64,000 nucleotides of DNA, taken from assembly GCA_935421135.1 (NCBI GenBank), contig OW285188.1:20003233-20067232 (forward strand), written 5' to 3'. The notes beneath the pieces are model-generated. The model was not told the origin of the DNA. It saw only the letters and a list, made by a program, of their open reading frames with translations, and did not search any database. This document shows positions 36,404 through 48,500 of the stretch, in pieces (the stretch's first letter is position 1; every line of letters begins with the position of its first letter). Both the position numbers and the translations under genes were made by a program. The DNA is from Bugulina stolonifera. Its lineage: Eukaryota; Bryozoa; Gymnolaemata; Cheilostomatida; Bugulidae.

Positions 36404-39400
36404 ATGGCTGTGTTTTTCACAATACTTGACAAGTTTGAACGTCTGGGAAATAATATGGAGGCCATGTTCTCAGAAGAAGAGGAAGAAGATGATTCAGAAT
36501 CTGAGCTACCGGGTAATATCACATATTTATTCGACGGGATAATATTATCTTTATTTTATTGTGGAAGTAATTCTGAAATTACTTATTTACAATTGGTGGT
36601 TCTAGTTTTTACACCTTTGTTGAATGATTTAACAGTATTGGTTACAAAAGATTATACAGACAGATTCAGTTGAAATTATCGATGCTGGTACTCATAATAC
36701 TGGCATCTAATACCATTCCTCACTACTTTCTGAAGAGTTATCTGTTATAGTCTGTGGAAGGACAACGTTCTTGTTGTCTCATCTGAAGCTACTTGATATT
36801 GGCATCTATAATTGTACAGATTGTGTGTATCTTCCATCTGCTTTGCCATCATCTGACTCAGTTTGAATTTTAGAGCCTAGAAAAGGTGCAAGATTTCCAA
36901 TCACGCTGACTCTGGCTAAGAAGCCTTCATCACACATGCGAAAGATGTAAGTTTTTTAATATTCTGATAGTACATGTATGCATATCATCTGATTTACACA
37001 TCACTATAGATTTCACCATGGAATAGATGACCCTTTTGTTCACAATGTGCCGGCTCTACATACATTTGAATAGATATATTATAGTTTAGTCTGTTTAATG
37101 AAGCTTCTCATTGAATTTCGGCAGCAACAGCATTAGCTGTAGCATATGGATAAAAAATCTCAGATTTATGTATTATATTTGCACTGATAGGAACAGTATC
37201 AACATCTTGCAAAAATTCCATATGGAGTAGGCCCTACTTTGTACAGAGTACCTGATGCGGAGTACATTTAATACCAATTAAGTACTGTACTTGATGTGTT
37301 AGAGCACTACTTGATGTGTTAGAGCACTACTTGATGTGTTAGAGCACTACTTGATGTGTTAGAGCACTACTTGATGTGTTAGAGTACTTGGCATGTCAGG
37401 GTGCTTGATACAGTATACTTGGCACAGAGTACTCTATACCAAATACTAATATACAGCTAGAAATATGTCAGTACACTCTGTTTGCTGTGTTTACTGTGAT
37501 GTAGGACTTGTATAAACTGACTAGAATAGAGTGCTAGATTATTTATATGATAAAGTAGTAACTGGAGGACTATTTGGCACAGACACAGTAATTTACTGGT
37601 TACACTGATTATATATTATAAACTTTGTGTTACCCTGTTGGAATTTAACAATGCTGTACTAAATGTGTCTTTACGTTACATATAACTAGTAGGCCTAAGA
37701 TTATTCTACACATGATTAAATCCCTTGATATCTCTTGATATTGGTGGTGTAAATATTTCAATGCACACATTTAATGTTGGATTGACCTAGTACTAATGGG
37801 TAGAGGTCATGTCAGGTAAGATTGTATTTGATTGAAATACTAACTTGATGTACATGAATTATTTTCACAGGTTCTTTGAGAGGGAATCGACAGAGGATGA
37901 GGAAACTGATGAGCCAGAGTTATCATGGAAATCTGTGCCTTCTGTGGCTTCTCCTCAGCCTAGTTTTATCACAAGTACTCGTGTTGGTGCCCTTGTGTTT
38001 GGAGACAAAACTAATCTCAATAATACATTTAAAATACACTCAAACTTTTCAACCAGTGAGTCTTATGAACCTGATCCTCCTGTTCCAAATATAGTGCGTA
38101 ACGAGGCTCGGCCCCGGAAATCACTTCATAAGGCAGTGGTTTCCATAGACACTCACGACGGAGGGTCTGTGGACAGTGTGGAGGATGGCAGTGGGTTTGT
38201 TACCTATTCCATTGATGAATCACCATCCCTTTCAATGGGAGCATCAGCAACAGACTATACAAAGAATATTCAGACCAACTCTGGTTCTAAAGCTACACCA
38301 TTGGACAGTTCTCTCGCAAAACTACCTTTGTGTACAATTAATGAGACTCCAGTTTCTGGTCCAATTGAGTTATCTGACCTTGTGTTAAATAGGTTGCCTA
38401 CAGACGAGCATTCTCAAAGTAGTTCTAAACTCACTGACACCTTAACTTTACAAAAGGGCTGTAAAACTAGCCTTTTGCAACAATTTGATCGCAGCAATAC
38501 AACACCTACACAAGTAAATGTCACACCTAATGAGTCTATAGGGAATAATTTGACCTACAATATTGCCAACAAGCGTTGCTCATTGCTGGCAACAGAACAG
38601 CCTCAAAGGAAATCGCAAAAAATTGAAAAAGTACATGATGTCATAAATTCACATAACGTTGAAGAATCACATGACATTGAAAAGTCACAGGAAGTTGAAG
38701 AGTCACAGGGAGTTGAAGAGTCACAGGAAGTGGAAGAGTCACAGGGAGTCGAAGGGTCACAGGGAGTCGAAGGGTCACAGGAAGTCGAAGAGTCACAGGG
38801 AGTCGAGGGGTCACAGGAAGTTCAAGAGTCACAGGAAGTTCAAGAGTCAGGTGATGTTGAAGAGTCACAGGAAGTTCAAGAGTCACAACGAGTCGAAGAA
38901 TCAGAGGGAGTCGAAGAGTCACAGGGAGTCAAAGAGTTACAGGGAGTTGAAGAGTCACAGGAAATCAGAAACACCCTTGATGATACTAAACAGGAAGATG
39001 TCTCCTCTTCCTCTTTTGGTAATGAAGCTGGCTCGTGTTTGAATGTAGCTTATTAAGGAGGTGGTCAATGTTCAGAGATTAACTTCGTTCTAATGTTTTT
39101 GTTTGAAATGTGAAATGTTCAACAAATGTTTTCATTAGTAATACAATTGTGTGTAGCAGTAGTGTGCAGCAGCAGTGTGCAGCAGCAGTGTGTAGCAGCA
39201 GGGTGTAGCGGTAGTGTGTAGCAGCAGTGTGTAGCAATTGTGTGTTGCAGCAGTGTGTAGCAGCAGTGTGTAGCAGCAGTGTGTAGCAGCAGTGTGTAGC
39301 ATTAATGTATATGTCATCTATGGATTCGTCGTACATGTATTCGTTTCATTGATAATGTAAAGAGATATTTCATCTTGCATATTTGATTCTTATCTAGTAT

Positions 39401-42400
39401 ATAATTAATTTATTTATTTTCTAAACTTCTAGATATTAAGAGAAAACAAAGGAAAGCGAGTTCAGTTGGGTATGTATATTATTATATATAATACACCTAT
39501 GTTACACGTACATGTAAAACTTAGGTCTACTTGCAAGTAGAGTTCAGAAGCTGACATTTTTCTCATTATTCTTGTTTACTCGTTTAATCTTCCATGTCTA
39601 CGAAGGCTTCCTGTCTGACGAGTAGGAAACACAGTTGATCTTGAAGGCCAACTATCGTATGCTCTTCCAATGTTTTCCCACTATGCAGGGCTTCTGGTTC
39701 GAGTTGCCTTGTTGTTCCTATATAACAGCCTGCTATTACGTATTGTTGACTATAATAATCATCATGGCTTGAACACTGTTTTGCATATCTAAAAGGTATC
39801 AAATACGAAGGTAGTCTATTTACTTGCGTGCAACATCCGCGTGTGGTCTGCTGATTTTTCTAGTGTGCATGATTAGGAAGTTTGTTGTTTGGCCAGTCGT
39901 AATGTTGAGGGAGAGGAGTGGGTGCTTATTGACCCAGCACTTGATAGTTGTTAGCAAGACATGTTGAACTGCCTGACAACCTCCCTATCCTAAGGTATAC
40001 ATGGACCCCGCATGTACATTATATATATTCTGTTGGTATGCCAGGTCTAGCAAGGTACAAGTATGGAACCTGAAGAAGGAACCCAGATCTACACCCTGTG
40101 ACCAGAACTCAGCCAATGAGAGTGTGCCAGTGAGTTACCAGGAAGAACCATTGTCTGGTATGTATTGTATTAATCCACCAGATTATTGTCTCTATTCTGT
40201 ATACAGTAGCTCTTTTTATGTATATTCTATATAGTCTCAATAGGTGAGTGGTAGCTAGGCAGGTAGCCTGGTCTATTGTATAACAATTTCTTGAAAAGTG
40301 GTTTGAGAACATGTTTCTGTACATTCAATCTTATGTGAGAATAATGATAACCTATCACACAATGGGAAGGTATCTCCTTTTCATTATTCTATGTAGGCTT
40401 AAAGTTTAACTGCATTCGAAATATCAGAATATTTTTGATTCACAAACTATATAAGCATCATTTGCTTCATTTATAAGCATCATCTGCTACCTTTATAAGC
40501 ATCATTTGCTACCTTTATAAGCATATTTATAAGCATATATATTTGTAAAGTAGGTAACTATGCTAAACTGCAGGAAAAGTGAATGCAAAATGTCTAATAT
40601 ATCTGAAATGGTGTAGTTTGTGGGAGTTGTCCACCCCTGTCCTATTGTTCATTCACTGCTACTAATTGTTATTTGCTGCTACTAGGCTTTTAGACAGTGT
40701 ATGCAGTTTATGTCCCCATAATTTTAGTACAGTTAATCTTTAGCACGCTGTATGTTTCACAGACTCAAATAAATGCAATTGCTTCTTTGGCAATACCATA
40801 AATAGGAATGGCCTGAATTATGTAGATGATAATGGCCCGAGGGATGTAGATGATAATAGCCCTAGTGACATAGAAGAAGTGACAAATGACCAGGATAGTT
40901 CACCAACTTCTAACCTAAACAACAACAGCTGTAGGGACAGGAGGAGCAGTCGACGCACTGTTTCTACGAAAGCTTCAACAACACTAAGAAGAAAGTCTTC
41001 ACTTCCGAAGTAAGACTTGATTATGTTAGTAATGGTGTGTGACAGGATTTGACCTGTTACATAATGTGCCTTCATTTTACTGGTTGTCCTCACCCTGTGT
41101 GACTTAACTCGGTGTCAGTAGTTTCTCATTACTTGATGAGTAAATTTTTTCTTCGTGCATTCTCTTGAATTGCATAGGATGTACTTCAACTAGTTCTAAG
41201 GGTTAAACTACCATTTCTGAATTTAGCTACTAGGTCTCTCCTAAAACTTGATCTGTCACATTTAAATCTGTGGAAAATTATACATGTAGTTAGTGAAGAT
41301 ATGGACCCAAATTTTCTCAGACATCTTTAAATTTGATAATCAGAAGCTGTGTTTAAACTGGGTTAATGCTTGCGATTATACTTGACTGTATTGGAAATTC
41401 TAGCTGGCAGTGAACGCGTCGAGTGGTTCTTCCTGTCTATAGACTGTATCTCTCGTCCTCCATTCGCCTGGAGGCTGGCTCCTTATTCAGCGCAGTGTGT
41501 TGTTATGTCTACTGATATGTTGTTGTGTTATATAGTAAAGTGATAGCAAATAAGAAGAAAGGAAAAAGCAGATACTCGGTATATGACTCATCACTACCCT
41601 CACCTACCACTTCTCCTCAACACTTCAATGAGATCACCCATAGGAACAAAACTCCTAGACCAACACGGCAAAGAACCAACCTCAGAGGTCAAAATTACTA
41701 CACCTCACCAGCGCTAAGTGAGTGTAGATATTAGGCTATATTACAATATCTATTACATGTTACCTGTAGATCACTTTGTAGTGTTAGTAGATCTATGCTA
41801 GGAATCTTCCACGTGAATCCCGTATAAAAATCAAGATTAAGCATATATTCATAGGAAAAACTGTCTCTATGTCATCATTTGGAAGACTGTGGTCATTGCT
41901 CTTAAATATACTTGTATATGTTATCAGCTAAAATTTATATACACTGTACATACATGTAGATAGACATCTATATTATTCATGTTATATTCATATCCAGTAT
42001 TCACCTTGTACAATATGCACATTATGTAGTTTTCTTGGGAAACATTTTAGTCAAACCGAATACGCCCAACCCTTCACTACGTAGAAGTAAGAGGACACGA
42101 CTACCTGCACTCAGAGGTTATGCCAATGAGAGGGCGATATACGAGTTTGACCCAGAAACAAGTAGGTCAATGCAGGTCTAGCTTTAGTTCACAGTGATGT
42201 TCTAGTTCGGTGTTATGTTGTGGTTTGCGATATATTGTATAGAATTGCTGTGTAATGTATTTAGTGTAGTCCAACCCTAACATTGTATACAGTGGACATG
42301 TGTTGTATTGTATACAAGTATACTGTTGTTACAATGTGCAGTGTAGCTGTAGCATATATTGTAAGGCATATATATACCATAACCTTACTGTTGTAGGAGC

Positions 42401-44037
42401 ATACTTCATTACGGGGATAGAGAAGTGCCCAATAGAACGGGATTTTCTTACCATGGACCTTGTCAATATTGAGAAGCGTATGTATTCATTATGATTAATT
42501 ATGAAATAGCCAATATGTAATATGGTCATATACATATGCTATTAGAGTATACATACACAGACATATACATTGTTACGTGATTATACCAGGTCAGAAAAGG
42601 AATTGGCAGGAACGTGGTAAAAAGAAGAAGAGAAAGAAGGACAACGACAGGACAATTCATCTAGAAATGGCTGGCAGTGATGCCTCCGACTCGGACGGCG
42701 AGGTTGAAGTCTACGATGAGAGCGGAGAACTTGTGCCGCGAGGTTGGAATTGTGTAACCATCCCTTTGTCCTGATATTATCTTTGCCTTATTTATGTACC
42801 ATTTCCTGTTTCCATCCAAACTAGGCTCACCTAAATTATAATGTATTATTGCTCTGTTGTAGTTGTCACCTATAAAAATTCCGACCCGTTCTACTTTGAC
42901 ATAAGTGGTAAAGCTGCAGATGAAAACTCTCAAGTAAAGCTAGCCAGGTCTCTCCAAGACGACACAATGTCTGCTGGACAGATAGTCCTGGAGGGATTTG
43001 CCGAGAAGGCAGAGTCCAAGTTGATGGGATATTCTGTGGTAAGGATGTTTATAGCTTCATTTCATTGGTTATCCACTGTACATGTACATCACAGATATTG
43101 TAGAGCATTCTATTGGTCACCTTTCTAGTAGTGGCTGTTGATGATACTACATGGTCTAGAGATGGGGAATGTTATGTCGGATTCACTTGCTATTGGGTCG
43201 TGTTTTTAGGTGTTCTATGTAGTCAAAGGAGCCGTACTAGTGGGGTACGAGACGAAGCAGAAGATCATAAAAGAGAGAGGACACTTTACTATACCTAGAG
43301 GTACGTATAAATTATGCTTTACTATACCTAGAGGTGTGTACATGTATATATTATAGGTGCATGTAATTATTAGTGCTTGGGCACATGTATATATTACACA
43401 ACAGCTTGCTGAACTCCCCTCAATATCACTTTATTTGGAAGACAAACTCTGGCCTTTTGGGGACAGTAATAGTGCTGTTTACGAGGGGTATTTTTCAAAT
43501 AAGAAGGGGGGGGGGGGGGGTCTCCAATGAACTTCTCAACTTTTGCAAAATTGTATCTTTATAATAACCTTTTAAAACTTATAATTGGTGTTACAATTCA
43601 TCTCCTCCTGAAGAACAGTAGAGAGTAAACTCCAGCTTTTAGTCATGGTTGCATCTTTGCCAGCATTCATCTGGAACTTATAAATAGATGTAGATAAAGG
43701 AGTAATTGGATTGTAAATTAAAATTAGAAATTTTGGTTTGTTGTCCACCAAGAAGGGGATAGCTCCTAACTGGTGCAGCTTTTGAAAGACTGGTGTTGCT
43801 TACAGTACATCTCCCCTTCTTTAGCATTTTAAATTCCATCTGCAATCTGTTGTAGAATGATGTAGCTGAATGCAAAATAGATTATAACTTTGTATCAACT
43901 GTAGATTCAGTTTCACTACAATTTCTCTATCCCTAATATTATGGTTTGCAGGCAATACCTACAGCCTTAAAAACTTGAAGAAGACTCCAGCAGAACTGTT
44001 CTTTACCACATTTAAATCCCAGGCAGTCGATGATTGA
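36404..44037 (+). CDS. CENPC: centromere protein C (CENP-C/Mif2)
   Basis: Inner-kinetochore protein that binds CENP-A nucleosomes and recruits the outer kinetochore. Exons 36404-36512, 36874-36946, 37871-39018, 39433-39469, 40045-40157, 40763-41009, 41536-41717, 42051-42161, 42397-42477, 42590-42742, 42863-43038, 43210-43300, 43952-44037, about 868 residues, phases agree. The N-terminal start is uncertain. It has an acidic EEEEEDDSESE, a hexapeptide repeat region (about 318-428) and a disordered basic middle. The CENP-C motif lies near 645-665 (LRRSKRTRLPALRGYANER). The C-terminal cupin (752-868) holds VVFYVVKGAVLVGYETK and FTIPRGNTYSLKNLKK, the hallmark dimerisation domain. In the CENP-C motif the usual aromatic pair (YW or WW) is replaced by GY, which is unusual because these residues contact the CENP-A tail. 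Confidence 0.9.
37289..37388 (+). repeat. 20-bp tandem repeat, five units
   Basis: Five copies of TACTTGATGTGTTAGAGCAC, essentially perfect, in the second CENP-C intron. Degenerate echoes of TACTTG follow to about 37435. The homogeneity implies recent expansion. Confidence 0.9.
38644..38972 (+). repeat. coding 18-bp minisatellite in CENP-C
   Basis: About 18 units of an 18-base repeat in the large CENP-C exon, coding the hexapeptide V-E-E-S-Q-G/E with variants VEGSQG, VQESQE and VKELQG. All units keep frame. The product is a highly acidic, Gln/Ser-rich spacer. Copy number probably varies between individuals. Confidence 0.9.
39152..39302 (+). repeat. 13-bp minisatellite
   Basis: Eleven to twelve copies of a GTGTGTAGCAGCA-type unit in the CENP-C intron just after the large repeat-bearing exon. 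The last four units are spaced exactly 13 bases apart. Open frames across it on the minus strand (poly HTAATHCC-like) are artefacts. Confidence 0.85.
39584..39862 (-). other. unexplained open frame antisense in CENP-C intron
   Basis: On the minus strand an open frame of about 90 codons ends in TAA at 39584. Its upstream end is a TAG at about 39862 that could be a splice acceptor (CACTAG). The sequence has ordinary protein composition, for example YVIAGCYIGTTRQLEPEALH and EEHTIVGLQDQLCFLLVRQE. I do not recognise it. It could be a terminal exon of a nested gene, a fragment of a mobile element, a pseudogene or chance. Confidence 0.3.
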
Positions 44038-45566
44038 CAGTTAGGATGTTGATGAGATCAATTATTAATAATGATCTTATTATCTATCTCTTAGCACTGT
44101 GATTTAATTTTAACTAGTTAACTTATTCAATCACCACAAAATTAATTGGTGTAGATATGAAGGGGGGACTTTTTCTATGATGGAGGTAGTCAGTGTTTAG
44201 ATTGTAAAGTTGATAAAAGGTAATTATTTATATTGGTGAAGTATTATTACTTATTTTTATATTATACACTCTAAACAAATAAAGCGTGCTTACACATTCA
44301 GATCAACCCTTGAACTGGTCATACTCACAAGCAAGTGTTTTTTTAATGAATGAACCACAGATAAGTAGTCAATTAAAATTGGACTGGGGGGACAACTTCA
44401 AATCACAATTGATAGCCCATTGGCTCACTTGTTCATGTACAGTAGCACAGGTTATCTTACATTGTTTTACATATGAAATTCTATTTACTACCATGTGCTT
44501 GGTAATCTATAAAAAAATGCATTAATATATGACTGCAAATCTACTGCTTGGGGCCCCACCACTGCAGATGAGGTTTAGGTGTTACCTATTAATTAGAAAA
44601 TGGGGTTTTTAATATTATATGTTCATGGATGGAACATCGAGCTCTAGGAGCCTAGCTTATACAACCCAAACCTGGGGTCTATCCCTGCAGAGTAGGGCTC
44701 AGGTGTAGAAGATATTGTTAGTAATTGCTGCTTTTGGCTTTCTGCAAATTTGATCCAAGGGTGTAGTTTAGCACATACTGGTACTCGCATACAGTTACAG
44801 AGTATGCTACATCAAGTCATAATAATAATAAATAATGTATTTTAAAAGGAAGCTCAAATAGCATTATATCAAAACATATAATAGGGTGCATATATACACA
44901 TTTATGCTTAAAAAAGATAAAATTGCAATGTTTATTGCACAAAAAAAAGATAAAACATCAAAAATTAGACTATGAGGGATATTTATAAGTTAGATATGTG
45001 TGGCTACCAGAGAAGAGCAACACACATGTTGGCTGTATGGACCACCAGTCGTTTCCCCATTCATTCACTGTTACCAGACTCAATCACACGTCATAGGTAG
45101 TCATCGTCTTAGGCAGACGTCCTCCAACGTGACTCACTAAAGGTCAGCAGTTAGGTTCATACTTGCTGGACTATGTGTCCATTCCACCTCAGAAGACTGG
45201 CAGCATCAATGTGACCAGTGGACAGCGGCAGTCATAGAAAGATACTGGCAATGAGCCAGCATCTCTTAGGGATCATGGAGGTAACTAGCCATCAGGTGTT
45301 ACACCGTCATCTTGTATGTTACTCTCTCGGCCACCACTAATCACAGCAGTTTGATTCAGAGATTTAAGAAAAAAAAAGAATTGCAGATATCAACGATAAT
45401 GGATAACTAGCTACGTACGTCTTTGGTTGTAATACAGGAAAAAATATACTTATTTAATATAAATGTAAATAATATGCAAAAGTATGTTTATATAATTATA
45501 TCACACAAAATCTGGGTATGATAATATATCTAAATTAGTAAAATATATTTAGCAGAATAACATAGT
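44038..45566. other. convergent 3' region of CENP-C and the titin-like gene
   Basis: Tail-to-tail spacer of about 1.5 kb. The left 250 bases are the CENP-C 3' UTR. The block 45000-45360 is less A/T-rich than its surroundings but has stops in all frames. It is probably 3' UTR of the titin-like gene, whose possible minus-strand AATAAA words lie near 44820-44935. No coding exon seen. Confidence 0.45.
44278..44283 (+). promoter_or_regulatory. polyadenylation signal AATAAA of CENP-C
   Basis: Canonical AATAAA about 240 bases after the CENP-C stop codon, on the same strand, in ACAAATAAAGCG. Confidence 0.6.
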
Positions 45567-48500
45567 TTACTTGAAGCGTCTTGTGCTATAAGATTTGGTG
45601 GAGAAGGTTGTGTGTCTAGAGGAAGACAAAGGGGGTCGACTATATCCAGCAAAACCTCGGCTACTTGTGTCTGCAGCTTGTCTCATACTGCTTCTACTGC
45701 CTGTATAACATAATACAATACAGGTTGTACAGGTGACAAATAAATACATATACTATACATGGAATATGCACATGTAGATATACCATAATTTATATGCATT
45801 TCAATAAATGTAATTGTGTATGATGTGAATTTTTATAATTATATTATGATGGACAAACCACTTCTTTTTATAGAAATATGTTGAAAGTCAAATCACCAAA
45901 CCTTGTACTTGCTTGTGCAATAAAGATAGGGCAATTCTCATAATCCAACAGTAGGACATTCATTTGTTATTACATTGTGACAAACATACTGTGTTAGAAT
46001 GATTATTTGCTATACACATGGGAATGACACAAATAGCCTTGGCTCCAACACCCCTCAACATACAGGTCATCCTAATGAGGTTTTTCTTACAATGTACACT
46101 TTGGTTAAACATGGAAATGTCACAGTTTGCCTGGATGGCTAACATAATACATGTATATTGTTGGTGTTAGAGCGTTAGAGAATAAGTGATGACTCGTACA
46201 ACAAGTAGTGTGATTGTTAGAATTTATATATGGCAACCCAGCCATAGCATTTACCAATATATATGCAACGCGATAAACACTAAAATATTAAAACAGTGCT
46301 AATATTTAGTTTGACCTCAATACTGTTATGCATGTTATAAGTTTAGTTGTATATCGTCAATCTCCTTTCAAGCTAATAGAACAAAAGAAATTCGGTTTTA
46401 AAATACGTATAATGTATCTAAATAGTAGTGGGTGTACTTAAAACACTAGGCAGACAGGTCGACTAAAAGTTGCATTCAATTTGCTTTTAAAATACAGATA
46501 GTGTTATGTGTAAATATGGCTCACCTGATTTAGTAGTAAGAGTGCCCTCTAATGGGTCACTTTTGCCGTCATCATTCTCAGCATACACCCTAACTAGCCA
46601 CTTCTTCCCCTCTGTTAGATGTGCAAGGTTGTAGACTTTGCTCTCTGAACTCGAATAGCCACAAAGAGTCCAGACAGAGTGCCTACCACCCTCACTCTTC
46701 TCAATTACGTAGCGCCGTACTCGGCTACTTCCTGTTTGGCGAGGTGCCTGCCACTGTATTGTGGCAGAGTTAGCTGTTATATTAGACGACATTAGAGGGC
46801 CGACCGGTGTAGATGGTGGTGCTGAAAAATCAAATTATTGTGTTAGTACATAAGTGTATTCGAATGTGTCTATTATCAGTTTTCACAAATATTGCCACTT
46901 CCTTTTTATTAATGTCCAAGTGAACTTATACATGTAGTAATAAACAAGTAATATAGTAACCATACACACAGGAGTACAGCAAGTAATTGCACACAAAGGT
47001 GCAAAAGATATTCAATTTAACTCCTCAGTTCATCAGAGATTATATGAAATGGCATACATTAAATAAATAGGATATAACTACACACATATACCTGATGATC
47101 TGAAGCTGCCAGCAGATGAAGTCTGTATGGGCTGTCCCTTCCCATACACATTCTCTGCAGACAATCTGTAGTAAGTGGTGACATCTGGTGCCACTCTATC
47201 CACCATGTAAGATCTCTTGTTAGGAGCCAATGTGGCCAATGTGACCCATCGACCTCGATTCTCTTCCATTTTTTCTAAGATAAGTCCTGTAATGTTATCT
47301 TGTCCACCAATGTTTCTTGTTGTGCCCCATTCTAACAACAGGCGACCTCCAGATTGCTTCATAACTTCAAGAGGACCAGCTGGTGGGGGTGGAACTTGCT
47401 TAGCAGCACTCTGCGCCACCTGTAGTTGCCAAAGAAATAGGTCAACATTAAAAGCCTTTCAGTAATGATTGGCAGAGGAGGACTAAAATTACTATGAATT
47501 CTATTTATATACATGCAGCGAAATTATGATGTGCAAACTTTGGTATTTATTAATGTGTGTGAGTGAATGTTCAACATCTGTACAATGTACATCCAATGAT
47601 TGTTTGCATATCTACATGTAAATTGTGTACTTATGGGCATCTATATGTATGTGAAACTAAAACTGACCTTGACTGTAGCCCAGTGTCCTATTCCAGCAGA
47701 GTTGACGGCTGCCACTCTGAATCTATATCTATGAGCTTCTAGTAGCCCAGTTATCTTGTAGTTAAACCTCATAGCGCTCACTTCATCGACAGGAGTCCAT
47801 ATACTATATCTACCTTCAGTTCTCTCTATAATATACGAGTCGATAGGTGCACCACCGTCTCGTAAAGGTTTGCTCCAGCACAGCTCAACCGAGCTTCGCC
47901 CTCTCTCCATAATATCCAATCCTTGAGGGGCATCTGGAGTCACTGAAAGACATCATATTACATGTATATATATGCACATACAATGAGATAGAATTATATT
48001 CTTGTCTGCCACAGAGACATTTACGATAATGAGTTTAGACACATTGAAACCAAGTATTGTAACAGAATAGTTTCTACAAACACTTCCAGATGATGAATTG
48101 GTATAATAGTAAAAGTACATGTATATTGTATTATATACAGTAGTATAAATACTGGTATTTTATTTAAATTTGAAAAATAAATGGTAACTCACTTGCTTGT
48201 GGTCTTGGATGAACCCGTTCTACAGTATCGGTATATAGTTGTCTCCAAGGCAGCCTCTCTCTGACACGTTCACCTGCGGATTTAAAGGTGTCTCTCATGG
48301 GATGCACATGGTGCTCAGCTTCAGCAGATCCTCTGCTTATTACATCATACTCAGATGCCGACCTGTCCATTGAACCACTGCGGTGGATAATCTGTTCAGA
48401 ACCAGAAATAAAGCTCATATCCCTTGCCGGAGTTGCCCGTGGAAGATGGCTAACACTGGCACGGCGACCTATAGATACAGGTCTAACCGGTGATGGTGAT

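Noticed and set aside
38641..39042. Repetitive open frames (LPVTL on the minus strand, SHRKFK on the plus strand) over the CENP-C repeat
   Set aside because: Shadows of the coding 18-bp minisatellite in other frames; only the VEESQ frame joins the CENP-C exons.
39079..39336. Cysteine/histidine-rich minus-strand frames
   Set aside because: Translation of a 13-bp intronic minisatellite, without start context or conserved domain.
43506..43520. A run of 15 G bases in a CENP-C intron
   Set aside because: Simple homopolymer; could be a G-rich structure but nothing else supports a function.
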